Positions 6,333 through 13,309 of a DNA stretch of 16,943 nt are shown here, in pieces. The notes below the pieces were generated by a model, which searched no databases, was not told where the DNA came from, and was given only the letters and a program-made list of their open reading frames with translations. Positions within the stretch are counted from its first letter, which is position 1, and each line of letters begins with the position of its first letter. Made by a program: the position numbers and the translations under genes. The DNA comes from JBJXGC01 sp046154545. GTDB taxonomy: Bacteria; Chloroflexota; Dehalococcoidia; Tepidiformales; Tepidiformaceae. Location of the stretch: positions 1-16,943 of the forward strand of contig JBJXGC010000233.1 in NCBI GenBank assembly GCA_046154545.1. Direction: 5' to 3'.

Positions 6333-7357
6333 CGTTCGCCTGGCCATTGGTCCTGATCGGGCTCCTCATCCTGCCGGCCGGCGCGCTCGCCTACTGGCTC
6401 GCCCAGCGGCGGCGGCCGAAGTACGCCGTCAAATTCACGAACCTCGACCTCCTGGCCAGCGTCGTGGACCGGGGGCCGAACTGGCGCCGCCATCTGCCGC
6501 CGGCGCTCTACATGCTCGCCGTGGGGGCGCTGATCTTCGCCATCGCCCGGCCGGAGGCGGCGCAGCAGGTGCCCAGGGAAGAGGCGACCGTCATCCTCGT
6601 GATGGACGTCTCGGGGTCGATGCGGGCCACCGACGTGAAGCCCACGCGCCTTGACGCCGCCCGCGATTCGGCCCGGGCGCTGGTCGATAGCCTGCCCCCG
6701 AAGTTCCAGGTCTCACTCATCTCGTTTTCGAACAACGTCAAGACACTCGTCCCGCCAACCACGGACCGGGAACTCGTGAAGCGGGCGATAGCCGGCCTCC
6801 GGGCCGATGGCGGCACGGCGATGGGCGACGCCATCGTCCAGGCCGTTGACCTTGCGCGGCCACAACTGCTGCCCGATTCGGCCGGACCGGGGGCAGGCCG
6901 CACACCGGCCGCGACGCCGGCGCCGGCCGGTGGTACGGCGGCCGCCGGCCCCCCGCCGGCAGTCATCGTGCTGCTTTCCGATGGCGCCAACTCCACCGGC
7001 TTCGCCGACCCCATCGAGGCGGCGACAGAGGCGCAGGCGCGTGAAGTCTCCATCTTCACCGTCGCCCTCGGTACGCAGGCGGGCGTCGTCGAGATCACGG
7101 ACCAGGCGGGGCGCACCCGGCGCATCCAGGTGCCTCCAGACGAAGAGACGCTCAAGGAGATCGCGGCGATCACGGAGGCGAAGTTCTTCGCCGCGCCAAG
7201 CGCCGAGGAACTCACGGCGGTCTACAACGACCTCGGTTCGAAGATCGGGTTCGACAGCAAGGACGAAGAGGTCGCCTACTGGTTCGCCGCGGCCGCCGCA
7301 CTACTGGTCCTGGCCGCTGGTGGCCTCTCGCTCCTCTGGTTCAACCGCTTCCCCTGA
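6329..7357 (+). CDS. BatA-like membrane-anchored VWA domain protein
   Basis: This 342-residue protein has the BatA layout: two N-terminal helices (about 6-25 and 57-75) around a short basic loop, a VWA domain, and a C-terminal helix (317-337) with a short tail. The MIDAS is complete: D93-V-S-G-S97-M, T163 in GGTAMGDA and D218 in LLSDGANSTG. An Ala/Pro/Gly-rich stretch at about 181-211 is inserted in the VWA domain between the Thr and Asp motifs; it is probably a flexible surface loop. It should act at the cytoplasmic membrane with the MoxR and DUF58 proteins. Bat/MoxR clusters elsewhere often add a second VWA protein (BatB), a TPR protein and BatD, or a transglutaminase-like protein. None follows here, as the next gene is on the opposite strand 21 bp away. 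Start ATG 6329 is set by the ATGA overlap. Confidence 0.92.
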   Translation: MTFAWPLVLIGLLILPAGALAYWLAQRRRPKYAVKFTNLDLLASVVDRGPNWRRHLPPALYMLAVGALIFAIARPEAAQQVPREEATVILVMDVSGSMRATDVKPTRLDAARDSARALVDSLPPKFQVSLISFSNNVKTLVPPTTDRELVKRAIAGLRADGGTAMGDAIVQAVDLARPQLLPDSAGPGAGRTPAATPAPAGGTAAAGPPPAVIVLLSDGANSTGFADPIEAATEAQAREVSIFTVALGTQAGVVEITDQAGRTRRIQVPPDEETLKEIAAITEAKFFAAPSAEELTAVYNDLGSKIGFDSKDEEVAYWFAAAAALLVLAAGGLSLLWFNRFP

Positions 7358-7378
7358 GCGGGCCGGACGCCCTGGCGG

Positions 7379-7798
7379 TTAGCCCCGGTTGGTCACGCCG
7401 GACACGCGGACGGCCGTGAGCCGGACGATGACGCGGCCGTCGGCCCTGAGCCCGGCCTCGAAGCCCTCCGGCGGCGTGAACCCGGGGCCGCGCATGGCCC
7501 GGTTCACGGCCACATGGCCGGGCACGATGTCCCGATCATCGACGACGGCCGTGCCTTCGACGTTCACGAACCCGAAGGGGGCGCCCTCGTCCAGGATGCA
7601 GAGGGCGATCCGGGCGTCGTTCCGCAGTGTCTTCGCCTTCAGCCGGGCCGCGGTGGTGCTGAAGAGGAGTTCGTCTCCATCGCGGGCGAAGAACACCACT
7701 GAGTTCGTTGGGCTGCCATCCGTCCGCAGCGTCGTGGCGACGGCCCACTTCTGCCGGTTGATAAACGCGTCCTGTTCCTGTGTGCCGATCATGAGCAC
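7379..7798 (-). CDS. PPOX-class (split beta-barrel) F420-dependent oxidoreductase-like protein
   Basis: This 139-residue single-domain protein has the pyridoxamine-phosphate-oxidase-like split barrel. Matching features are the N-terminal helix ending in WAVATTLRTDGSP, the strands VVFFARDGDELLFSTTAARLKAKTLRNDARIALCIL, and the FVNVEGTAVV strand. The order is that of small enzymes annotated as PPOX-class F420-dependent oxidoreductases; FMN, heme or F420 could be the bound cofactor. The substrate is unknown. The GTG at 7798 is preferred over ATG 7792 because AGGAGG (7805-7810, minus strand) lies 6 nt upstream of it. It is convergent with the BatA-like gene and divergent from the P-loop kinase gene. 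Confidence 0.85.
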   Translation of the reverse strand: MLMIGTQEQDAFINRQKWAVATTLRTDGSPTNSVVFFARDGDELLFSTTAARLKAKTLRNDARIALCILDEGAPFGFVNVEGTAVVDDRDIVPGHVAVNRAMRGPGFTPPEGFEAGLRADGRVIVRLTAVRVSGVTNRG

Positions 7799-7871
7799 TA
7801 CTGCCCTCCTCAGGCAGGCGGGACTCTACGCTGAACCGGCGCGGGGCGCACGGACGGAGTACGATCCTCGG
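7799..7871. promoter_or_regulatory. Divergent promoter region (PPOX gene / kinase gene)
   Basis: These 73 bp separate two outward-facing genes. On the minus strand TAGAGT (7823-7828) is a -10-like hexamer 24 nt before the PPOX GTG, with the Shine-Dalgarno between them. On the plus strand TACGAT (7860-7865) lies 6 nt before GTG 7872, the arrangement expected of a leaderless transcript. No convincing -35 boxes or dyad operators are visible. Confidence 0.4.
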
Positions 7872-8444
7872 GTGTCGTCCGCAGCACCCCTCGGCCGCCG
7901 CATCTGCGTCTACGGCCCCTCCGGGGCCGGGAAGTCGACCTTCGCGAAGACGCTGGGCGAACGGCTCGGCCTTCCCGTCGTGGAGCTCGACGCTATCTTC
8001 CATTCGCGGCCCAACTGGGACGACCTCTCGACGGAGGAGTTCCGCGAGGCGGTCCAAGCCCGGCTCCGCCAGCACCCGGAGGGCTGGGTGGTGGATGGCA
8101 ACTACAGCCCCGTCCGTGACCTCATCCTCCCCTCCGCCGACACGGTGGTCTGGTTGCGGCTGCCCTGGCGCGTCGTCTACCCCCGCCTCGTCCGGCGCAC
8201 GCTTCGCCGGGTGCGGACGCGTGAACTGCTCTGGGGCGTGAACCGCGAAGCCGGCCTGGCCCAGCTCTTCCGGCCGAAGGAATCGATGCTCTGGGCCGGC
8301 ATCCAGCTCTGGGGCGCCCATCACCGCAAGACGCGCGAGGCGCTGGCCACGATCCCGCATTCGGCCACCGTCATCGAGCTGCGGTCGGCGGGTGCGGTCC
8401 GGAGGTTCCTGGCGCCGGCGGCGCATAAGGAAGCCGACGGCTAG
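7872..8444 (+). CDS. FlaR-like P-loop nucleoside-kinase-fold protein
   Basis: This protein of about 190 residues resembles the adenylate-kinase-like proteins annotated as topology modulation protein FlaR or AAA family ATPase. Walker A GPSGAGKST is at 15-23. The pattern LPVVELDAIFHSRPNW followed by GWVVDGNYSPVRDLILPSADTVVWLRLPW is the signature of this group. The lid-like Arg-rich segment RLVRRTLRRVRTRELLWG and a Trp-rich C-terminal half follow. The family probably phosphorylates a small molecule or nucleotide, but the substrate is unknown, and the FlaR name implies nothing about DNA topology here. GTG 7872 is chosen from the conserved N-terminus and a TACGAT hexamer 6 nt upstream. ATG 7791 is an alternative in the same frame, but it would overlap the start of the divergent PPOX gene. 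Confidence 0.82.
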   Translation: MSSAAPLGRRICVYGPSGAGKSTFAKTLGERLGLPVVELDAIFHSRPNWDDLSTEEFREAVQARLRQHPEGWVVDGNYSPVRDLILPSADTVVWLRLPWRVVYPRLVRRTLRRVRTRELLWGVNREAGLAQLFRPKESMLWAGIQLWGAHHRKTREALATIPHSATVIELRSAGAVRRFLAPAAHKEADG

Positions 8445-8462
8445 GGCGGCACGCCGCCGCCC
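8444..8462 (+). terminator. GC hairpin after the kinase gene, possible terminator
   Basis: GGGCGGC (8444-8450) and GCCGCCC (8456-8462) form a perfect 7-bp stem with a 5-nt loop, starting at the last base of the TAG stop codon. There is no run of T after it, so efficient intrinsic termination is doubtful, as is common in GC-rich genomes. It precedes the promoter-like hexamer of the next gene by 25 bp. Confidence 0.4.
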
Positions 8463-8487
8463 GGTACTCGCTACCGGGCCCGCCCGC

Positions 8488-8493
8488 TACCCT
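8488..8493 (+). promoter_or_regulatory. Candidate -10 (TACCCT) for a leaderless glycoside-hydrolase-like gene
   Basis: TACCCT is followed by exactly 7 nt (CGACGGG) and then ATG 8501. No Shine-Dalgarno can be seen at the right distance, so a leaderless transcript starting at or next to the A of the ATG is the simplest reading. The hexamer only matches the minimal TANNNT pattern. Confidence 0.4.
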
Positions 8494-8500
8494 CGACGGG

Positions 8501-9730
8501 ATGCCCAACCCCGAACCGCCCTTCCTGCCCGGCGCCCGGACCCCGGCTGCGTGGCGGCGGCGGCGCCGGATCGCCGTCGGGTCGGCGATTGTGGGCGGCG
8601 CGGTCCTCAGCCTCGGCGGCCTCGCGCTCCTGCTCTGGGCCTTCGTCGCGCTCAGCTGGACCCACCGGGGGACGCCGGGCCACCCTGAGTTCGGCATCAA
8701 CTTCAGCTGCAGCCAGGCCGAGTACCTGTTGCTCGAAACGCCCGGCGGCCCTTTCATCGACGACAATCGCCCCCGCCGCGCCGAGTGGTGTGCAAACGTC
8801 CTCCACACGATTTTGGCTGAGACCGGGGCCCGCCACGTCCGCCTCTCGGTCGAGTGGTCGGACGTGGAGCCGGCCGATGGGCGCTTCGACTTCGCCCTCC
8901 TCGACGCGTTGCTCGAGGCAGCCAGCAAGGATGGCGCCCGGGTGCTCCTCTCGGTCGGGATGAAGGCCCAGCGCCACCCGGAGTACTACATCCCCGGATG
9001 GCTCCTGGAACGGCTGGACCTGGAGGACGGGGCCGACGTCGCCCGGGACCCACTCCTCCGGGCACGGGCGCTGACGATGGTGAGCGCCGTGGCAGGGCAC
9101 GCCGCTGCCTCGAACGCCGTGGTGGGCTGGCTCGCCGAGAACGAGCCGTACCACCGCTCGCCCCGGGCTCACGACTGGTACCTCGGCCGCGACTATGTGC
9201 GCGAAGTGGTGGCCGCCATCCATGCCGCCGACCCGCTGGACCGGCCGGTCGCCATCAACCACGCCGAGCGGCTGGCGTTCGACCGCCGCTGGAAGTGGGG
9301 GCTCGAGGACGGGGACGCGGTGGCGACGAGCATCTACCCGTTCCGCAACAACGAGCTGCTGGGGCGGAAGTTCGTGCTGGACATCCTCAACATCGGGCCG
9401 CTGATGCCCAACTACAGGGCCCGGGCGGCCGAGACCACGGGGCGCGGCAAGCCGTACTGGATTACGGAACTCCAGGCCGAACCCTGGTCGAACCCGGACG
9501 TGCGGCTCATCTCCCCCTCCAACCCGGCCAGGGACCTCACGCCGGAGCACTTTCGCCGCAATGTCCACTACGGACGCCTCACAGGCGCCGACCGTGTCTA
9601 CCTCTGGGGCGCCGAATGGTGGCTCTTGCAGCGCGATAGGCATGGCGACAGCACGTGGTTCGCGATCGCCCGCGAAGCGATCGCGGGCGGCGACGCGACG
9701 GCGCGGACCCAGCCGGGCGCGCGGCCGTGA
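8501..9730 (+). CDS. Membrane-anchored TIM-barrel glycoside-hydrolase-like protein (clan GH-A type)
   Basis: This 409-residue protein begins with a basic cluster (RRRRR around 19-23) and one hydrophobic helix (about 24-52), so it is a signal-anchored, outward-facing protein. The rest has the strand pattern of a clan GH-A beta/alpha barrel. GARHVRLSVEWSDVEPADGR resembles the strand-2/3 region, LAENEP (211-216) carries the typical Asn-Glu pair with E215 as likely acid/base, and YWITELQAEPW (319-329) places E323 as likely nucleophile at the end of strand 7. VYLWGAEWWL near 367-375 fits strand 8. These features suggest an active retaining glycosidase, perhaps near the cellulase or beta-galactosidase groups, but I cannot assign a GH family or substrate. 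It follows the kinase gene by 56 bp, probably with its own promoter, and is not obviously part of an operon. Confidence 0.72.
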   Translation: MPNPEPPFLPGARTPAAWRRRRRIAVGSAIVGGAVLSLGGLALLLWAFVALSWTHRGTPGHPEFGINFSCSQAEYLLLETPGGPFIDDNRPRRAEWCANVLHTILAETGARHVRLSVEWSDVEPADGRFDFALLDALLEAASKDGARVLLSVGMKAQRHPEYYIPGWLLERLDLEDGADVARDPLLRARALTMVSAVAGHAAASNAVVGWLAENEPYHRSPRAHDWYLGRDYVREVVAAIHAADPLDRPVAINHAERLAFDRRWKWGLEDGDAVATSIYPFRNNELLGRKFVLDILNIGPLMPNYRARAAETTGRGKPYWITELQAEPWSNPDVRLISPSNPARDLTPEHFRRNVHYGRLTGADRVYLWGAEWWLLQRDRHGDSTWFAIAREAIAGGDATARTQPGARP

Positions 9731-9784
9731 ACGCCTTCCTGCGCTCCCAGCCGGGTGCCGCTTACGGGGCGGCGGCCTGGCGGG

Positions 9785-9790
9785 TATGCT
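9785..9790 (+). promoter_or_regulatory. Possible -10 (TATGCT) for the S9 peptidase gene
   Basis: TATGCT matches TATAAT at four positions and lies 30 nt before the ATG at 9821, leaving room for the GGAGG Shine-Dalgarno at 9810-9814. A 17-bp spacer would put the -35 at TTACGG (9762-9767), a poor match. Read-through from the upstream gene, 90 bp away, is the alternative. Confidence 0.3.
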
Positions 9791-9820
9791 CCGGCCACCA
9801 CACCGCCACGGAGGCCCCGC

Positions 9821-11767
9821 ATGACGTCGCCACTCACCCCCGAGACGCTCGTCTACGGCTTCACGGCCGCCAGCGACCCCCAGGTGTCGCCGGACGGGAC
9901 CCGGGTCGCCTATGTCCTCGGCCGCACCGACCGGGAGACCCGCAAGCCGTCGAGCGCCATCTGGCTCTGCGACATCGACGGCGCGAACAAGCGGCGGCTC
10001 ACCTTCGGCGGCGTCCGCAACGGCAACCCGCGCTGGTCGCCGGACGGTCAGTCGCTCGCCTTCACGTCGGACCGGGTCGAGCCGAACGGCGTCTTCATCC
10101 TCCCCATGGATGGCGGCGAGGCGCGCGAACTGCTTCGCCATCCGACGGCTGTCGGCGACCTGGCCTGGTCTCCGGACGGGTCGCGGCTCGCCTTCACGGC
10201 CCCATTCGACCCGGCGAACCCGGAGGGAAAGGCGAGGGCCGCCGGTGAGCCCGCGCCCATCCGTGTCACCTCCCGGATCGACTACAAGCAGGACAACCGC
10301 GGCTATCTCCACGACACGCGCATCCACGTCTACACGGCCGACCTCGCGACCGGCGCGACCGTCCGGCTGAGCAGCGAGGCGAAAGACCACGGCAGCCCCG
10401 CCTGGTCGCCGGATGGCCGTTCGCTGCTCTGCCGGGTGAGCTACGACAATGGGTTCGCCTCGGGACTCGTCCTCCTGCAGGCCGAAGGCGGGGACGCCCG
10501 GCCGGTCACAGCGCCCGATGCGCGGGTCTCAACCTGGGCCTGGTCGGCGGACGGGGCCGCGGTCCTCTACACGGCCGACCCGGACCACACGACCCAACCC
10601 GACTTCTACCTCTACGACCTCGGGACGGGCTCCACACGGAGGCTGACGGATGACCTCCAGTGCCTTCCCGACGGCGGCTTCCCGACGATCGTGCCGCCGT
10701 CGATGCCAGTCTTCCTCGACGACTCGCACGCTCTCTTCCACGCCTTCCGGGCGGGCGCCAGCGGCCTCTTCACGATCGACCTCCGCGACGGCGCCGTCGT
10801 CCAGGTCGAGGGCGAACAGGAGCTACGGGCGGGCCTGAGCGCCGACGGGTCACGGCGCTACATCGCCCAGTCCATCGCCAGCCTGGAGAAGACCGGCGAG
10901 GTCGGTGTGATCGACCGTCAGGAGGGCCGCCGGACGCTGATCACGGAGTACAGCGCGCCCGTGCTCTCTGTCTCGCCCGCGGCCGCCTGGGAGCGCTTCG
11001 AAGTGCGCCGCGACGGCCTGGCCACCGAAGCCTGGCTGCTCCGCCCGGCCGACTTCGACCCGGCGAAGCGCTACCCGCTCGTCCTCGACGTCCATGGCGG
11101 GCCGAACGGCCATTACGGCTACACGTTCAACGCCATGCAACAGGCGCTCGCCACGAACGGCTTCATCACCGTCTTCTCCAACCCGCGCGGGAGCAGCAGC
11201 TACGGCCGCGACTTCGCCATGCGCGTCTTCGGGGACTGGGGCCGCGAGGACTACGCCGACCTCATGGCGGTGGTCGATACCTGCCTCGAACGGCCGTACA
11301 TTGACCGCGACCGCACCGGCATCTGGGGGTATAGCTACGGTGGCTACATGACCGCCTGGACGATCAGCCAGACGCGCCGCTTCAAGGCCGCAGTCTGCGG
11401 CGCGCCCTGCTTCGATCTGGAATCGATGTATGGGACGAGCGACATCTCCCACGTTTTCGGCCCGCTGCAGTGGACGGGCGCACCGCACGAAGCGCGCGAG
11501 TGGTACGCCACCCACTCCCCCTCCCAGTTCGCCCACAACACGCGCACACCGACGCTCATCATCCAGGGCGAGGCGGACGAGCGCTGCCCTGTCGGCCAGG
11601 GCGAGCAGATGTTCGTGACGCTGAAACAGAACGGCTGCGAGGTGGAGTTCGCCCGCTACCCCGGTCAGTCCCACCTCTTCATGCGCACCGGCCCGGCGGA
11701 ATACCGCGAGGATGTCCTCGCGCGGACCCTCGCCTGGTTCAAGCGCCACCTCGGCGAGCCCCGGTAG
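9821..11767 (+). CDS. S9 family serine peptidase (prolyl oligopeptidase / acylaminoacyl-peptidase type)
   Basis: This 648-residue peptidase has two domains. The first 380 or so residues form a beta-propeller with repeated WD40-like/PD40 blades (PQVSPDGTRVAY, PRWSPDGQSLAF, LAWSPDGSRLAF, PAWSPDGRSLL, TWAWSADGAAVLY). This propeller gates access so that only short peptides reach the active site. The C-terminal alpha/beta-hydrolase domain carries the triad Ser505 in GYSYGG, Asp586 in GEADERCP and His618 in GQSHLF, in the order and spacing of family S9C. HGGPNGHYGY at about 427-436 supplies the oxyanion-hole region. No signal peptide is visible, so it should be cytoplasmic, cleaving oligopeptides or N-acylated peptides. 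ATG 9821 is set by GGAGG 6 nt upstream, although the frame is open to 9755. No partner genes adjoin it. Confidence 0.95.
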   Translation: MTSPLTPETLVYGFTAASDPQVSPDGTRVAYVLGRTDRETRKPSSAIWLCDIDGANKRRLTFGGVRNGNPRWSPDGQSLAFTSDRVEPNGVFILPMDGGEARELLRHPTAVGDLAWSPDGSRLAFTAPFDPANPEGKARAAGEPAPIRVTSRIDYKQDNRGYLHDTRIHVYTADLATGATVRLSSEAKDHGSPAWSPDGRSLLCRVSYDNGFASGLVLLQAEGGDARPVTAPDARVSTWAWSADGAAVLYTADPDHTTQPDFYLYDLGTGSTRRLTDDLQCLPDGGFPTIVPPSMPVFLDDSHALFHAFRAGASGLFTIDLRDGAVVQVEGEQELRAGLSADGSRRYIAQSIASLEKTGEVGVIDRQEGRRTLITEYSAPVLSVSPAAAWERFEVRRDGLATEAWLLRPADFDPAKRYPLVLDVHGGPNGHYGYTFNAMQQALATNGFITVFSNPRGSSSYGRDFAMRVFGDWGREDYADLMAVVDTCLERPYIDRDRTGIWGYSYGGYMTAWTISQTRRFKAAVCGAPCFDLESMYGTSDISHVFGPLQWTGAPHEAREWYATHSPSQFAHNTRTPTLIIQGEADERCPVGQGEQMFVTLKQNGCEVEFARYPGQSHLFMRTGPAEYREDVLARTLAWFKRHLGEPR

Positions 11768-11769
11768 TT

Positions 11770-11787
11770 GCGACCCACAGCGGTCGC
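11770..11787 (+). terminator. Hairpin after the S9 peptidase stop, possible terminator
   Basis: GCGACC (11770-11775) and GGTCGC (11782-11787) pair perfectly around a 6-nt loop, beginning 3 nt after the TAG stop. No T-run follows. It lies in the 114-bp convergent gap between the S9 peptidase and the LysM lipoprotein genes, where a terminator is expected for both directions. Confidence 0.4.
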
Positions 11788-11881
11788 GGGCTACGGACCA
11801 GCTTCTGCGTGTCTCCGCCAACCTCGTCGTGGCAGCCCACGCAGCCAATCGTCGCCGCTGATGCCCCTCCGTGACTGGCGT

Positions 11882-12673
11882 CTACCGCTCGGCCGCCGTC
11901 TCGAGCATCTCGGCGAGCTCCTTCGGCGTCCGTTGCGCCCCCCGCAGGGCCGTCACGACATAGCGGACGCCATCCCGCTCGCGAACGAAGCTGGCCGCGT
12001 CGGCCGGGCCCGCCGGGGCGAGGGCGCCAGCCGCGACCCGGAAGGCGGGCTCGCTGACACGGGCATCAGGGTCCAGGTCACCCCCTTTCGTGGGGGGCCG
12101 GTCGGCCAGCCAGTACTCCAGGATGAAGCCGTGTGCACCCGGCGTGCTGCCGCTTGCGAGTTCGACGGAGTGCAGCAGGAGCCGCCCGATGTACCCCTCG
12201 CGCATGGCCAGGCTTGGCTGGAGGAGGACAATCTTGCTGCCGCTGCCACCCACGCCCAGGGCCGCTTCGAAGGACGCCTCGGGCATCATCGAGAGGTCGC
12301 CAGTGAGGACAAGCGGGATGGCGATCTGCTGCCCGGGGGCCAGGGTGGCCGAGGTCAGCTTGTTCTCGTCCCGGATCAGGTCGGCAAAGCCGGCCGGGCC
12401 GCCACCGGGCACCCCGCTGAAGGCCTTGGCGACGGAGACGAGGGTGTCGCCGGCCCGCACCGTGTAGAGGATGTACTGCGGGCTCTGGGCGAGCGTCTGA
12501 GCGACCTCCGAGTTGCCGGGCGTCGTCCCAGCCGTGGCCGTCACCGTCGGGGCCGGCGCGGTTGCGGCCGGGGAACTCGTGTTTGTGGGTGCGGGAGCGT
12601 CGTCGTCGTCGCCGCAGGCGCCAGCCGCCGCCGCGACCAGCGCCAGGACCACCAGGGGAAGTAAGCCGCGCAT
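11882..12673 (-). CDS. LysM-domain lipoprotein
   Basis: This 263-residue secreted lipoprotein has a signal peptide at 1-19 ending in a lipobox-like AGAC with Cys20 as the lipidated residue, followed by an acidic GDDDD. A Thr/Ala/Pro-rich linker of about 40 residues tethers it to the envelope. A LysM domain follows at about 69-121: ILYTVRAGDTLVSVAKAF, a Gly/Pro loop, FADLIRDENKL and LAPGQQIAIPL. LysM binds N-acetylglucosamine polymers such as peptidoglycan. The C-terminal 140 residues match no family I recognise. They include an extended hydrophobic, possibly beta-rich stretch (KIVLLQPSLAMREGYIGRLLLHSVEL) and a polar helix-like end. The start ATG 12673 has GGAGGG just upstream. The lipobox has Ala at -3 rather than Leu, so lipidation is likely but not certain. 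It lies 99 bp downstream of the CopD/HemJ-like gene and may be cotranscribed with it. Confidence 0.82.
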   Translation of the reverse strand: MRGLLPLVVLALVAAAAGACGDDDDAPAPTNTSSPAATAPAPTVTATAGTTPGNSEVAQTLAQSPQYILYTVRAGDTLVSVAKAFSGVPGGGPAGFADLIRDENKLTSATLAPGQQIAIPLVLTGDLSMMPEASFEAALGVGGSGSKIVLLQPSLAMREGYIGRLLLHSVELASGSTPGAHGFILEYWLADRPPTKGGDLDPDARVSEPAFRVAAGALAPAGPADAASFVRERDGVRYVVTALRGAQRTPKELAEMLETAAER

Positions 12674-12772
12674 CAGCCCTCCGTTCGCCGCCTCTCAGCC
12701 TGCCACAGCCCCGCGGTCACGGCCAACCGCCGGGTGGCCTTCCTTTCCCGCCCCGTTCGCCACGGCCAGGGA

Positions 12773-13309
12773 CTACGTCGCGACGAAGGAGAATCGCGTG
12801 CTGTTCATCATCACGCCCAGGACCATGATTGCGAGCGCGAGGACGAGCCCGGAGATGCTGAAGACCATCGAGTTCACCCGCGCCTTGCGCGTCTCGCTCG
12901 CCGGGGCCGTCCCCGCCACTTCTGCGTCGATGGCGTCGGCCAGGCGTGGGCCGACCACGAACGTGTGCAGCCCGACGATGCCCAGCATGGCGATGAAGAG
13001 GCACATCTTGACGATGAAGAGCACGCCGTAGCGAAGGTCGGTGAAGCCGAGGTCATCTGGCTGGGCGTAGTAGTCGCGCCAGTCGCTGATCAGGTAGCTG
13101 CCGGCCACGACGATCATCGCCAGGCCCACGCCCCCGAGCCAGCCGAAGCGGCGCGTCAGTTTGCGGGTCAGTTCCGCCCGTACCCGCTGGTCGGCGATGC
13201 CCCGGGCCGCCGGGACCCAGGCGAAGGCGAGGAAGAACTGCGGCCCGACAAACAGGGCGATACCCAGGATGTGGACCCAGATGAAGATGATGTGGAAGGT
13301 GGTATCCAA
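12773..13309 (-). CDS. 4-TM CopD/HemJ-like membrane protein, TTG start
   Basis: This 178-residue protein has four predicted helices at about 5-30, 56-75, 93-116 and 148-168. His6 and His13 in helix 1, and Lys101 and His115 in and at the end of helix 3 (the motif K-x13-H), resemble the conserved pattern of the CopD/HemJ group, where such His residues bind heme or metal. GPQFFLAFAWVPAA after helix 1 and HTFVVGPRLAD after helix 3 look like paired half-repeats. I infer membership of that superfamily, not a function in copper uptake or heme synthesis. The start must be TTG 13309. The frame has no other start codon before an upstream stop at 13337-13339, and starting further in would remove helix 1. 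A GGGGGA stretch precedes the TTG. Confidence 0.62.
   Translation of the reverse strand: MDTTFHIIFIWVHILGIALFVGPQFFLAFAWVPAARGIADQRVRAELTRKLTRRFGWLGGVGLAMIVVAGSYLISDWRDYYAQPDDLGFTDLRYGVLFIVKMCLFIAMLGIVGLHTFVVGPRLADAIDAEVAGTAPASETRKARVNSMVFSISGLVLALAIMVLGVMMNSTRFSFVAT

Noticed and set aside
8471..10390. Very long minus-strand open frame (639 codons) opposite the GH-like and S9 genes
   Set aside because: It is antisense to two well-supported genes and its composition (Arg, Gly, Val, Glu, Pro) is that of a GC-rich shadow frame; no motifs.
10850..11848. Long minus-strand frame opposite the S9 catalytic domain
   Set aside because: It is antisense to the intact Ser505/Asp586/His618 triad region and has no motif.
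11788..11860. Minus-strand reading containing CVGCH, a CxxCH heme-binding motif
   Set aside because: The frame has no start codon with a ribosome site here and continues antisense into the peptidase gene; a single CxxCH arises easily by chance.
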